A stretch of 64,000 nucleotides of DNA from WGOA01 sp964429745 (GTDB taxonomy: Bacteria > Bacteroidota > Bacteroidia > Chitinophagales > BACL12). The notes beneath the pieces are model-generated. The model was not told the origin of the DNA. It made no database searches and saw only the letters and a program-made list of their open reading frames with translations. Shown in pieces: positions 42,025 to 50,973 of the stretch. Every line of letters begins with the position of its first letter. Position 1 is the first letter of the stretch. The stretch is from contig CAYSDI010000001.1 of assembly GCA_964429745.1 (NCBI GenBank), positions 58,865-122,864 of the forward strand, written 5' to 3'. The translations under genes and the position numbers were made by a program.

Positions 42025-42735
42025 ATGAAAACCGTCTATCATCCAGCCGAAAGCCGCGGATTTGCTGATCACGATTGGCTAAAAAGCCACCATACCTTCA
42101 GCTTTGCGAACTATCACGAGTCAGAGCGCATGCATTTTGGCGTGCTCCGGGTGCTCAACGATGACGCCGTTGCGCCGGGTCGGGGCTTTGGCCGTCATCC
42201 CCACAGCAACATGGAAATCATTTCCATACCACTCGAAGGAGAACTGGTGCACCAGGACAGCATGGGGAACAAATCGGTCATCCGCCACGGCGATATCCAG
42301 GTGATGAGCGCCGGCACAGGGGTGGAGCACAGTGAATTCAACAACAGCGCATCGGACCAAGTTCGCTTCCTGCAGATCTGGATCATCCCCCGCGCTGAAG
42401 GTGTATCGCCGCGCTACGATCAACAGCAGATCTCCGAAGCACCTAATACCCTTGTTCAGGTCTTGTCCCCTTCGCCCGATGATCAGGGAGTGTGGATACA
42501 CCAGAACGCTTGGTTCTCTATCGGCACTTTTGATCGGGACACAGCGTTGGCCTACACCCTTCATGACGGGGGAAATGGCCTCTATGCCTTTGTGCTGCAG
42601 GGTCACGTACAGCTTGGCGGCCAGGCGTTGAAAAAACGCGATGGGCTGGGTATTTGGGAAACCGAATCGGTTAACCTGGAAGCTAAAGCGGGCACCCGAA
42701 TCTTGCTCATGGAAGTACCTATGCAACTGGCTTAA
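42025..42735 (+). CDS. Pirin-family bicupin (YhhW-like)
   Basis: 236 residues. Metal ligands of the N-terminal cupin are present: RHPHSNMEIISIPLEG (two His) and SAGTGVEHSEFN (His and Glu). RGFADHDWLKSHHTFSFANY is the usual N-terminal signature. The C-terminal cupin is more divergent. Family members include quercetin dioxygenases. The TAA overlaps the ATG of the next gene by one base. Confidence 0.9.
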   Translation: MKTVYHPAESRGFADHDWLKSHHTFSFANYHESERMHFGVLRVLNDDAVAPGRGFGRHPHSNMEIISIPLEGELVHQDSMGNKSVIRHGDIQVMSAGTGVEHSEFNNSASDQVRFLQIWIIPRAEGVSPRYDQQQISEAPNTLVQVLSPSPDDQGVWIHQNAWFSIGTFDRDTALAYTLHDGGNGLYAFVLQGHVQLGGQALKKRDGLGIWETESVNLEAKAGTRILLMEVPMQLA

Positions 42736-43061
42736 TGGGTTCAACCAAAGCTCCTACTATGCGCGATCCAGACCCCGCTACCATAAAGAAAAACGATGAA
42801 CGCCGCCGTTTTGAATGGACGATTGAGGGGCATACCGCCTTTTCCGAATATCTGCTGGCGGGCGATCGTTTTTACGTTACCCACACCGAAGTTCCCCGGT
42901 CCTTAGAAGGCCGGGGAATTGGTTCTATGCTCATTCAACATGTGTTGGAATGGGTAGACCGTTCTGCCCTGAAGCTGGTGCCGCTGTGCCCGTTTACTGC
43001 TGCATACCTTCAGCGGCAGCCTGGATGGCAGCGGTTGCTGGCAGAGGGGTATTTCGTTTGA
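42735..43061 (+). CDS. GNAT-type N-acetyltransferase (YjdJ/YidJ-like, short)
   Basis: 108 residues. A compact GNAT core: FYVTHTEVPRSLEGRGIGSMLI carries the acetyl-CoA loop (R-x-x-G-x-G/A; here EGRGIGS) and ends with VPLCPFTAAYLQRQPGW. This matches the short bacterial YjdJ-type (COG2388) family, whose targets are unknown. Overlaps the pirin stop by one base, so coupled. Confidence 0.85.
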   Translation: MGSTKAPTMRDPDPATIKKNDERRRFEWTIEGHTAFSEYLLAGDRFYVTHTEVPRSLEGRGIGSMLIQHVLEWVDRSALKLVPLCPFTAAYLQRQPGWQRLLAEGYFV

Positions 43062-43097
43062 AGGCAGGACTTGCTGACGCGAGGAAGCGTTAAGACC

Positions 43098-44108
43098 TCA
43101 GTCCTTCAAGCAGCGAACAGAAAATCCATTGTTGACGGTGAAGGCCTCGATGTTTACTTCGGTATCATTGTTGTAAACACGTCCACCCCAAAGCGTACCA
43201 GGACTCCCAGGGCTTTTGCTCCACCAAACCGCCTGTTCGTTGAGCGCGATAAAAACGCCGTCCGGTTTTCGGTACCCTCCGGGTAATGCAGTGAAATTAG
43301 TTGCGTTCGTGGCCCCGGCATTCGGCGCTTTCCAAAGTCCGGTTCCTGAGCCTAAAAGGCCTACGGCTTTAAGTGCCCCACCGCCTAGGCCTTCGCCACC
43401 CGCAAAGAGCACGAGGTCATACCACTGCGCGCTGACAGGCACATTCCATCCAATCGGGCATAAACCACGAGGATCTGTGGTGGCATAGCCGTTGTACAAT
43501 ACGCCGTATGTGTTGGCACTGGCCAAATCATTGCCATAAACCGAAGCTGCCCCGGCGCTGGCCGAAGCCCAGGCTGCGGCACTGCCAATGGCGGTGATAG
43601 GATCACCGTTTCTGTAAGCCCGAGCCCGCAAATTTTCTTTCATCCAACAATTGCCGTCAATTTCTGCCACTTCGTAACTGTTGCCGTCCACATCGCTAAG
43701 GGTAGCGGGGCACAACCCAGAGCCTGAACCCACAGTAAACAAATCAGCCGCCGAAATTGGGGTCAACAAAAGCGGCAATGTTGTATTACAACTTGCCTGT
43801 ACGCGCCAGGAATATATTCCGGTGGACAGGAATGCATCGTTAATGAAAAGTGCATCCGGTTCAAAGCCTACGATGTTCCGTTTGATGGCGCCTCCGGCTG
43901 GCGTAACAAGCTTGATCTGAATCCCTGCACTTCCTGGTACGGCATCCCAGGAAAGCTGTACACCAGAGCCCGGCGTATAGGTAGCCTCCAAATTCAACGG
44001 AGGAATGGCAGGATCGCACACCTGACCCGACACTGGTTTCAACGAAAACAATAGACCTACTGTGAGGAAAAAGGAAACGGCTACTAGCCTTTGAAAACTG
44101 AAGCTCAT
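43098..44108 (-). CDS. Secreted Fibrobacter-type paralogous domain (FISUMP) protein
   Basis: 336 residues. Signal peptide at the N-terminus (LVAVSFFLTVGLLFSL, cleavage near GQ). Residues about 30-130 look like a fibronectin-III-type domain. The FISUMP domain follows from DVDGNSYEVAEIDGNCWM with ENLRARAYRNGDPI, then NTYGVLYNGYA, RGLCPIGWNVP, FTALPGGYRKPDG and the ending FSVRCLKD. Such proteins are abundant on Bacteroidota and Fibrobacter surfaces; function unknown. No T9SS C-terminal domain is seen. Confidence 0.85.
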   Translation of the reverse strand: MSFSFQRLVAVSFFLTVGLLFSLKPVSGQVCDPAIPPLNLEATYTPGSGVQLSWDAVPGSAGIQIKLVTPAGGAIKRNIVGFEPDALFINDAFLSTGIYSWRVQASCNTTLPLLLTPISAADLFTVGSGSGLCPATLSDVDGNSYEVAEIDGNCWMKENLRARAYRNGDPITAIGSAAAWASASAGAASVYGNDLASANTYGVLYNGYATTDPRGLCPIGWNVPVSAQWYDLVLFAGGEGLGGGALKAVGLLGSGTGLWKAPNAGATNATNFTALPGGYRKPDGVFIALNEQAVWWSKSPGSPGTLWGGRVYNNDTEVNIEAFTVNNGFSVRCLKD

Positions 44109-44265
44109 CTTGTAAAAAAGGTATTTATCATCATGAAAGATTCTAACAACGTACTGCTTTACCTATTATCCAGTAAAAATTTAGAATACTTTTTCAATCT
44201 GATTGGTTCTTTTGCTGAAACCCCGACGGGCGTGCTCCCGTTTACATGAAGGATAAGTTTCATCT

Positions 44266-45039
44266 ATGTTCCCATTTCGCTTTGTTTTCTTGCTGATTTT
44301 GGCCAGCCCGGCGCTCGCTGCGGCACAACAAGCCATGTTTAAGGACAATACCCTCACCTGGAATAACCAGGAACTCGCGCGTTTGCGGATAACCGACCAG
44401 GAATCCGAACTACCTGGTTTTGAACTGATTAAGGCAGACGGAAGCCTGCTGCTCACCGCTACGCCCAGTAATCGCATCCCTACCGGCGATGAACCGCCAG
44501 GCGAAACCATCTATGCCTTTCAATTTCAAGGGGTAGCAGAACCCGTTTACCTGGCGCTTAATCCGTCAACCGCACAAGAGGACTTGGGCAAATTAATGAC
44601 CAGCATGGACCTGATCAACGAAGAGGGAATTGACCCACTGGGAGTACACCACCTTCGCAAAAAGCACGGTTTAGTCGCTCCGGAAACGACAGCCCCTGCC
44701 CTGGTGAGCAGGGATCGGAGCGGACCCCTCACACTGCGCAGAACCGGGGACATTTTTCAGGCCGACCAGCTTATTGGACGGGTCAGGGTACTGGAAAACG
44801 CGGTTGGGGGCCTCGAACACTATGCTATTGACCTACCGGGAGGACAGCGGGTTGCAACGATTGCCTTTTCCGGAGGCGATGGTGCCCTGGAGTTTACGGT
44901 TGAAACCGCTGCCGACAATTTCTGGCATCCTGTACGCAGGGAGAACGCGGTAAGTGGCAAGTCTGAACCCGGGGCAGACCCCAACGCTGGTGCCCTGTTG
45001 CGCATCCTGCCTTGGTTGGTCCAAAAGGGCTATTTGTAA
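44266..45039 (+). CDS. Secreted protein of unknown function
   Basis: 257 residues with a signal peptide (FVFLLILASPALAAAQ). I do not recognise a domain. The mature part is rich in beta-like, charged text (LTWNNQELARLRITDQE) with two roughly similar halves, each with a WNN/FQ...L/I...R pattern, and a C-terminal segment LLRILPWLVQKGYL. A low-confidence internal duplication is possible. It stands 157 bases from the divergent FISUMP gene. Confidence 0.5.
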   Translation: MFPFRFVFLLILASPALAAAQQAMFKDNTLTWNNQELARLRITDQESELPGFELIKADGSLLLTATPSNRIPTGDEPPGETIYAFQFQGVAEPVYLALNPSTAQEDLGKLMTSMDLINEEGIDPLGVHHLRKKHGLVAPETTAPALVSRDRSGPLTLRRTGDIFQADQLIGRVRVLENAVGGLEHYAIDLPGGQRVATIAFSGGDGALEFTVETAADNFWHPVRRENAVSGKSEPGADPNAGALLRILPWLVQKGYL

Positions 45040-45071
45040 GCGCACATGACCGGGAAAGGCAAGCGCTGTCT

Positions 45072-45079
45072 TATCTTTG
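45072..45079 (+). promoter_or_regulatory. -7 box TATCTTTG before the ABC-F gene
   Basis: TATCTTTG matches TAnnTTTG, 54 bases before the ATG at 45134. It makes the ATG 45134 a better start than the GTG-like start at 45077. No TTG at -33. Confidence 0.4.
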
Positions 45080-45133
45080 TCGCTTGTTCAGGGAGCAGTA
45101 ACCCTCGCACTGCCTTCCCAAATTCCCGAAACC

Positions 45134-46771
45134 ATGCTCAGCGTACTCAATCTCGGCTTGCAATACGGCAAGCGCATTCTTTTTGATGAAGTTAACCTCC
45201 AGTTTACCCGGGGCAATTGCTATGGGGTCATCGGCGCCAATGGTGCCGGAAAATCGACCTTTTTGAAGATGCTGTCGGATGACATTGCCCCTACCCGAGG
45301 AAGAGTCACTGTGGAGCCGGGCAACCGCATTGCTGTTCTTCGCCAGAACCAATATGAGTTCGAAGATTGTAGGGTCCTTGACACGGTCATCATGGGCCAC
45401 AAGGAACTCTACAGCATCATGGTGGAAAAAAACGCCATTTACGCCAACCCGGATGCCACCGAAGAAGAGGGGTTGCGCGCCGCAGACCTGGAATTGAAAT
45501 TTGGCGAAATGGGCGGTTGGACAGCCGAGAGCGATGCCGCAGAACTGCTGAGCCATCTGGGCATTGTTGAAGCCCTGCACGACAAGCAAATGGGCGAGCT
45601 CAACGGCCCGGAAAAAGTCAAGGTGCTGCTTGCGCAGGCGCTTTACGGAGAACCGGATATCCTGTTGCTGGACGAGCCTACCAACAACCTGGACGCCGAA
45701 ACGGTGACCTGGTTGGCTGACTTTCTAGCCGACTTTAAGAACATGGTGATCGTGGTGAGCCACGACCGCTATTTCCTGGACATGGTGTGCACCCACATTG
45801 TGGACATAGATTTTAGTCAAATACGAATTTATACTGGCAACTACACCTTTTGGTATGAAACAAGCCAGTTGATGGCGCGCCAGGCCACGAGCAAAAACAA
45901 AAAGACCGAATCAAAACGGGCCGAATTGCTCGAGTTCATCCAGCGATTTAGTGCCAACGCTTCCAAGTCACGGCAGGCTACCAGCCGGAAGAAGGCGCTG
46001 GAGAAGCTCAACTTGGAAGAGATCCGTCCGTCCAGCCGCAAATACCCTTACATCGCCTTCCAGTCAGAGCGCGAACCGGGCAACCAGATTCTGGAAATCA
46101 AGGGGCTCAGCGCCCGTGCCGATTCCGGTGACATGCTTTTTACGGACGTCAACTTCGTGATGAACCAAGGCGATAAAATTGCACTGCTCAGTCGTGAGTC
46201 TTCTTCGCTTACCGCTTTTTATGACGTTCTGGCCAGCATCAGGAAAGCAGGTACAGGTAATTTTTCCTTTGGTCAAACCATTACGCTCGGCTACCTGCCC
46301 AAAGAAAACGACCCCTATTTCGAGGGAGAAAACGACCAAAACCTGATCGAGTGGTTGCGCCAGTTTACCACCGGCGACAAAGACGAACAATTCATTCGAG
46401 GTTTCTTGGGCCGTATGTTGTTCTCTGGCGAAGAGGTGTACAAAAAGTCAAGTGTCCTCTCTGGTGGCGAAAAAGTGCGCTGCATGTTGTCCAAAATCAT
46501 GCTGGCACAACCCAATTTCCTGTTGCTGGACGAGCCCACTAACCACCTCGATTTGGAATCCATCACCGCCCTGAACAACGGGATGCGCGACTTCAAAGGC
46601 GCCATGATCTTCACGACCCATGACCACGCCCTGATTGAGTCGGTGGCCAACCGCATTATTGAAATTGGCCCCGGTGGAATGGTGGACAGCCTGCTGACCT
46701 TTGACGAGTATCTGAAAAGCGATAAGGCACGCGAACAGCGACAGGCGCTGTATGAAGGCGTTTCGGCTTAA
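45134..46771 (+). CDS. ABC-F family ATPase with one degenerate composite site (YbiT-like)
   Basis: About 545 residues from ATG 45134; two nucleotide-binding domains without membrane parts. NBD1 has a good Walker A (GANGAGKST, about residue 33) and Walker B (ILLLDEPTNNLD), but its signature is LNGPEK instead of LSGGE. NBD2 has a good signature (LSGGEK) and Walker B, but its Walker A position reads LLSRESSSLTAF, without GKS/T. Since Walker A of one half pairs with the signature of the other, one site is complete and one dead. ABC-F proteins act on the ribosome; the linker is about residues 215-300. Confidence 0.88.
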   Translation: MLSVLNLGLQYGKRILFDEVNLQFTRGNCYGVIGANGAGKSTFLKMLSDDIAPTRGRVTVEPGNRIAVLRQNQYEFEDCRVLDTVIMGHKELYSIMVEKNAIYANPDATEEEGLRAADLELKFGEMGGWTAESDAAELLSHLGIVEALHDKQMGELNGPEKVKVLLAQALYGEPDILLLDEPTNNLDAETVTWLADFLADFKNMVIVVSHDRYFLDMVCTHIVDIDFSQIRIYTGNYTFWYETSQLMARQATSKNKKTESKRAELLEFIQRFSANASKSRQATSRKKALEKLNLEEIRPSSRKYPYIAFQSEREPGNQILEIKGLSARADSGDMLFTDVNFVMNQGDKIALLSRESSSLTAFYDVLASIRKAGTGNFSFGQTITLGYLPKENDPYFEGENDQNLIEWLRQFTTGDKDEQFIRGFLGRMLFSGEEVYKKSSVLSGGEKVRCMLSKIMLAQPNFLLLDEPTNHLDLESITALNNGMRDFKGAMIFTTHDHALIESVANRIIEIGPGGMVDSLLTFDEYLKSDKAREQRQALYEGVSA

Positions 46772-46912
46772 GGTTCTGCCTNNNNNNNNNNNNNNNNNNN
46801 NNNNNNNNNNNNNNNNNNNNNNNNNNNNNNNNNNNNNNNNNNNNNNNNNNNNNNNNNNNNNNNNNNNNNNNNNNNNNNNNNTGCCTGACGGTTCTGCCTG
46901 ACGGTTCTGCTC
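46772..46912. repeat. Scaffold gap in a 13-bp tandem repeat
   Basis: Right after the ABC-F stop. The left flank ends in GGTTCTGCCT; the right flank continues with two copies of TGCCTGACGGTTC and a partial one. 100 N at 46782-46881 probably replace further copies of the 13-base unit. Confidence 0.8.
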
Positions 46913-46949
46913 GAACAGGATTGCGGCTGCCGGGACGTAACTTCCCGGC

Positions 46950-47537
46950 ATGAACACCCTGACTCTACCGCGAAAAAACGCCTCGCATCAACTGAATAAG
47001 TTCGCGCCACTTCGCTTCTTCACCTTTAGCGCATTCCTTCTGTTTGGGATGACTTCCTGCCAACCTGAAGAGCCTTCATTAACGGTGGTCCCAAACGTAG
47101 ACCTCAACCGATACCAGGGCACCTGGTACGAGATTGTCCGACTGCCTAACCGCTTTGAGGAAGGCTTGACCTGCGTGAGCGCCACCTACACTTTGCGACC
47201 TGACGGTACCATCACCGTTAAAAACGACGGGATAAAAGAAGACGATCGCAACAGCAAAAAAAGCATCGAGGGAAAGGCCCGCGTACCTGACGCAGCAGAT
47301 CCGGCGCGCCTTAAAGTCACATTCTTTTGGCCTTTCTCAGGCGACTACCAAATCATGGCGCTGGATACGGTGAACTACCAATATGCCCTGGTCGGCAACC
47401 CCTCCCGCAAGTTTCTCTGGATTCTGGCCAGAGAAAAAACGCTGGACGAAAACACCATCACCCAATTGCTGGATCAGGCCAAACAACAAGGCTTTGCCAC
47501 AGAAAATGTGGTGCGCATTGACCAGAGCTGCCCCTAA
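46950..47537 (+). CDS. Lipocalin-family lipoprotein (Blc-like)
   Basis: 195 residues. Signal with lipobox MTSC (Cys about residue 37), then the lipocalin signature VDLNRYQGTWYEIVRLPNRFE (shown as NRYQGTWYEIVRLPNRFE), followed by CVSATYTLRPDGTI, FWPFSGDYQIMALD and YALVGNPSRKFLWILAR. Bacterial lipocalin Blc is an outer-membrane lipoprotein that binds lysophospholipids. Stands alone. Confidence 0.9.
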   Translation: MNTLTLPRKNASHQLNKFAPLRFFTFSAFLLFGMTSCQPEEPSLTVVPNVDLNRYQGTWYEIVRLPNRFEEGLTCVSATYTLRPDGTITVKNDGIKEDDRNSKKSIEGKARVPDAADPARLKVTFFWPFSGDYQIMALDTVNYQYALVGNPSRKFLWILAREKTLDENTITQLLDQAKQQGFATENVVRIDQSCP

Positions 47538-47591
47538 ACCCTACGGCCGACCTTCCGTATCATTGCAGCGGACCTGTCCCCCACCCCCCGC

Positions 47592-48725
47592 ATGCGCATC
47601 GCCTACCTCAGCACGTTTTATCCGTTTCGCGGTGGGATTGCGCAATTCAATGCCTCCTTGTGCCAAGCCCTGGTAGCGCAAGGCCATGACGTCCTTCCCT
47701 ATACGTTTAGCCGCCAATATCCACAGGTCCTTTTCCCCGGAAAATCACAATATGTGCAAGCCGGGGACCACGCAACCGAACTGAACAGCATTCCGGTGCT
47801 GGACAGCATCAACCCCCTCAACTGGCCAAAAGCGGCGCGGCAGATTAGGGGGCAGAAACCGGACCTGCTGCTCATGAAATTTTGGATGAGTTTTTTTGGG
47901 CCGTCGTTGGGAGCGGTGGCTGCGCGGATGGCTCCTGAAACGCGGGTCGTCAGTGTGTTGGACAACGTGTTGCCGCATGAACGGCGTTTCTTCGACCTGC
48001 CGCTGACCCGGCGGTTTTTGGCGCGCAACCACGGCTTTGTGGTCATGAGTGAAGCGGTGGAAAAAGACCTGAACCGCTTTCGCCCGGAGGCGGCGCGGCT
48101 CTTCCACCGGCATCCGGTTTACGACCATTTTGGCGAAGCCCTGGACCGCTCGGAAGCGAGGCGCGCGCTCGGTCTTGCACCGGATGAAAAGCTCTTGTTG
48201 TTCTACGGCTTCATTCGGGCATACAAGGGTCTGGATTTGTTGCTGGATGCATTTGATCAGCTTCGCGGTCCGTACCGCCTGATGATTGCCGGCGAAGCGT
48301 ATGAGCCCTTTGCGCCTTATGCAGCCAGAATTGCGGCTTCTCCTTTTTCATCGGCTATTGAAGTGCGCGAACGCTACATTTCAGACGAGGAAACGCGCCT
48401 TTTGTTCAGTGCCGCCGATGCCTGTGTGCTGCCCTACCACCATGCAACGCAAAGCGGAATTGCGCTGATTGCCTACCAGTTCAGGTTGCCGATGCTGGCC
48501 ACGGACGTGGGTGGATTGAAAGAGTATGTAGAAAATGGCGTGAACGGCATCCTTGTACCGCCGGAAGACAAGGCTGCGCTTGCCCGGGGAATTGAGCGCT
48601 ACTTTGAGCAAGGGGGTTACGAGCGCTTTAGCCCTGCGTTGTCTGGCATGCGCCAACAACTGAGCTGGGAACACCTGGCCACATCGCTTGCCGCCTTTGT
48701 AGATCGGTTGCCGGGAGCAATTTGA
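47592..48725 (+). CDS. Glycosyltransferase family 4
   Basis: 377 residues. GT-B fold: N-terminal RIAYLSTFYPFRGGIAQFN (Gly-rich donor-side loop), middle LLFYGFIRAYKGLDLLLDA, and the C-terminal retaining-type block GGLKEYVENGVNGILVPPED with the E-x7-E-like motif. Acceptor and sugar unknown; possibly surface polysaccharide. The preceding bases have a weak box TATCATTG. Confidence 0.85.
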   Translation: MRIAYLSTFYPFRGGIAQFNASLCQALVAQGHDVLPYTFSRQYPQVLFPGKSQYVQAGDHATELNSIPVLDSINPLNWPKAARQIRGQKPDLLLMKFWMSFFGPSLGAVAARMAPETRVVSVLDNVLPHERRFFDLPLTRRFLARNHGFVVMSEAVEKDLNRFRPEAARLFHRHPVYDHFGEALDRSEARRALGLAPDEKLLLFYGFIRAYKGLDLLLDAFDQLRGPYRLMIAGEAYEPFAPYAARIAASPFSSAIEVRERYISDEETRLLFSAADACVLPYHHATQSGIALIAYQFRLPMLATDVGGLKEYVENGVNGILVPPEDKAALARGIERYFEQGGYERFSPALSGMRQQLSWEHLATSLAAFVDRLPGAI

Positions 48726-48734
48726 CCAAAATAA

Positions 48735-48770
48735 TTGGCAATTTCACCCAATTTTGCTAATTTTGTTAGC
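48735..48770 (+). promoter_or_regulatory. HTH-S24 gene promoter with operator dyad
   Basis: TTG (48735-48737), 20 bases, TAATTTTG (48758-48765): a full match to the Bacteroidota promoter. The -7 box lies inside the perfect dyad GCTAATTTTGTTAGC (48756-48770, arms GCTAA/TTAGC), so a bound repressor would block the polymerase. The inner 13-mer is 11 of 13 identical to the dyad at the dinB promoter. Confidence 0.65.
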
Positions 48771-48813
48771 CACCTGAAACGAGCCTTCCCAACTTCCTGG
48801 TGGCTCATCAGGC

Positions 48814-49617
48814 ATGCCTATGGACAATCTGAACAAGAACATCAAGTTTCTGCGCCGTCAGGCTGGACTCACCCAACAGGCTTTCGCAGACCAGCTCAGC
48901 ATTAAACGCTCCCTGCTTGGTGCCTATGAAGAAGGTCGCGCTAAGCCCAACCTGAGTGTCCAGTTGGCCATGACCCGTCAATTCAGCATTTCGTTAGACA
49001 GTCTGGTTCGCGAAGACCTGGAGCGGTCGGGGCTGGAGAGCGAACCTGCTTCCGCGGCGCCAGGTGGCTTGCAGGCCGGCTCCACACGGGTGTTGTCTAT
49101 TGTTGTCGATAACAAAGACGAAGAGCAAATCGTCCTGGTGTCCGAAAAAGCGCGAGCGGGTTACGCCATGGGGTATGCAGACCCGGAATTTGTCGCTGAG
49201 TTGCCCCGGTTGCAATTGCCTTTTCTCCCAGCCGGAACCTACCGGGCTTTTGAGATCAGCGGAGATTCCATGCTTCCGCTGCAGCCCGGCAGCATCGTGG
49301 TTGGCGAATACATGAGCGATGCCAGCAGCCTTTCGGATGGTCAAACGTATGTGTTGCTCACACGCGCTGACGGCATGGTGTACAAGCGGGTGTTTAGCCA
49401 GATCAGCGCCGAAGGCAAATTGGTGCTGCAATCGGACAACCCGGCCTACCCGCCTTACGAATTGCCAGCAGAAGAATTGCTGGAAGCCTGGGAAGCCAAG
49501 CTGTTCATCGGCAAAGTTTCAAAAAAAAGCGACCAGCGCATCGACGGCATGATGGACATGCTCGCCCGCCTCCAACAGGAGGTGCGCGAAATTCAAGGTC
49601 GGAGCAAATCCCGATAA
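48814..49617 (+). CDS. HTH-S24 regulator with LexA/CI-type self-cleavage domain
   Basis: 267 residues. N-terminal XRE helix-turn-helix (about 7-60: FLRRQAGLTQQAFADQLSI, then SLLGAYEEGRAKPN). C-terminal S24 domain with all autoproteolysis elements: scissile Ala115-Gly116 in ARAGYAMG, nucleophile Ser152 in SGDSMLPLQPGS, and Lys191 in VYKRVF. YADPEFVAELP is typical of the Bacteroidota form. It is thus able to respond to RecA-like activation, like LexA. A dyad overlaps its own promoter, pointing to autoregulation; a similar dyad at the dinB promoter suggests further targets. Confidence 0.88.
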   Translation: MPMDNLNKNIKFLRRQAGLTQQAFADQLSIKRSLLGAYEEGRAKPNLSVQLAMTRQFSISLDSLVREDLERSGLESEPASAAPGGLQAGSTRVLSIVVDNKDEEQIVLVSEKARAGYAMGYADPEFVAELPRLQLPFLPAGTYRAFEISGDSMLPLQPGSIVVGEYMSDASSLSDGQTYVLLTRADGMVYKRVFSQISAEGKLVLQSDNPAYPPYELPAEELLEAWEAKLFIGKVSKKSDQRIDGMMDMLARLQQEVREIQGRSKSR

Positions 49618-49626
49618 GCGGTGGCC

Positions 49627-50949
49627 ATGTTCCAACCAGATTGGGAAACCATGCCGCGAGAGCGTTTGCGGGCCCTTCAACTTTCCCGGTTGCAATCCCT
49701 GCTTAAGCGCTTAGAAAACAAGGTGCCCTTCTACCGGGAGCAATTCCGGCAACTTGGTTTCAACCCCACCGATCTGCAGCGTCTGGAAGATCTCCAGCGA
49801 TTGCCCTTTACCACCAAAGAAAATCTGCGAACGCACTACCCGTTCGGACTTTTTGCGGAACCCATGCAACAGGTCGCGCGCATCCACGCATCGAGCGGGA
49901 CCACAGGAAAGCTTACGGTAGTGGGCTATACCGCCGCCGATCTTCAAATTTTTGGTGAAGTCTGCGCGCGCAGTCTGGTAGCTGCAGGTGCGAAGCCCGG
50001 CATGATGCTGCACAATGCTTACGGCTACGGGCTGTTCACCGGTGGACTCGGCCTTCACGCGGGCGCGGAAACCCTGGGTCTGACCGTTGTTCCGGTTTCC
50101 GGTGGCATGACAGACCGCCAAATTGATCTGCTGCTCGATTTTAAGCCTCAAATCCTCTCTTGCACACCTTCTTACGCCCTCACGTTAGCGGAAGCCTGCC
50201 GCCACCGGGGAATTGCCCCGGAGCAATTGCAACTCCGCTACGCCCTTCTGGGTGCAGAGCCCTGGACCAACACGCTCCGCGAACAGGTAGAAGCGGGCCT
50301 GGGCGTTGTGGCTACCAACATCTACGGGCTGAGCGAGATCATGGGACCCGGCGTCGCCCAGGAGGCCTTTGATGAAAAAGGTACGGGAAGCTATGTTTGG
50401 GAAGACCACTTTTATCCCGAAATCGTAGACGCGCAAACGGGTGTGCTTTTGCCCGACGGGGAGCCCGGCGTGCTGGTGTTTACCACATTGACCAAGGAAG
50501 CCCTGCCCTTGCTGCGCTACAAAACCGGCGACATTACCTGGCTGCGCCGGGAGCACAACGGCGCCCGTACCCATGTCAAGATGGGACCTGTTTTAGGTCG
50601 GGCAGATGATATGCTGATTGTTCGGGGAGTGAACCTGTTTCCTTCGCAAGTAGAAGAAGTGCTTTCGGAGTTCCCGCAACTGGCTGCACACTACCAACTC
50701 TGCCTCACACGCCAGCACACGCTCGATGACCTGGACGTTCAGGTGGAATGGCTCGAAGCCGTTGAACGAGAGGTCGGCCATCCGCAGGGTTCTGGTCAGC
50801 CGGCGGCTTCCAGGTTAACCGACCGACTGCACAAACGCCTCAAAGAGCGACTCGGTCTATCCATCAGGGTGGTGTTGGTAACCGTAGGGCAACTCCCTCG
50901 ATCTGAGGGCGGCAAAACCCGGCATGTGGTTGATCTTCGTCCGAAGTAA
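49627..50949 (+). CDS. paaK: Phenylacetate-CoA ligase (PaaK)
   Basis: 440 residues from ATG 49627 (GTG at 49621 possible). AMP-forming ligase: P-loop-like ASSGTTGKLTVVG, substrate region YGYGLFTGGLGLHAGAE, A5 motif NIYGLSEIMGPG, and C-terminal LGRADDMLIVRGVNLFPSQ with the conserved R-G-V-N-x-F-P block. Length fits PaaK. No other phenylacetate catabolic gene is present in the window, so another aryl acid could be the substrate. It is followed by PhoX, whose -7 box begins on its stop codon. Confidence 0.93.
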   Translation: MFQPDWETMPRERLRALQLSRLQSLLKRLENKVPFYREQFRQLGFNPTDLQRLEDLQRLPFTTKENLRTHYPFGLFAEPMQQVARIHASSGTTGKLTVVGYTAADLQIFGEVCARSLVAAGAKPGMMLHNAYGYGLFTGGLGLHAGAETLGLTVVPVSGGMTDRQIDLLLDFKPQILSCTPSYALTLAEACRHRGIAPEQLQLRYALLGAEPWTNTLREQVEAGLGVVATNIYGLSEIMGPGVAQEAFDEKGTGSYVWEDHFYPEIVDAQTGVLLPDGEPGVLVFTTLTKEALPLLRYKTGDITWLRREHNGARTHVKMGPVLGRADDMLIVRGVNLFPSQVEEVLSEFPQLAAHYQLCLTRQHTLDDLDVQVEWLEAVEREVGHPQGSGQPAASRLTDRLHKRLKERLGLSIRVVLVTVGQLPRSEGGKTRHVVDLRPK

Positions 50950-50954
50950 CTTTG
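50947..50954 (+). promoter_or_regulatory. -7 box TAACTTTG before the PhoX gene
   Basis: TAACTTTG overlaps the paaK stop (50947-50949) and lies 19 bases before the ATG at 50974. It fits TAnnTTTG, without a matching TTG. Confidence 0.35.
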
Positions 50955-50973
50955 CCGGCAAAGTACAGCCGCC

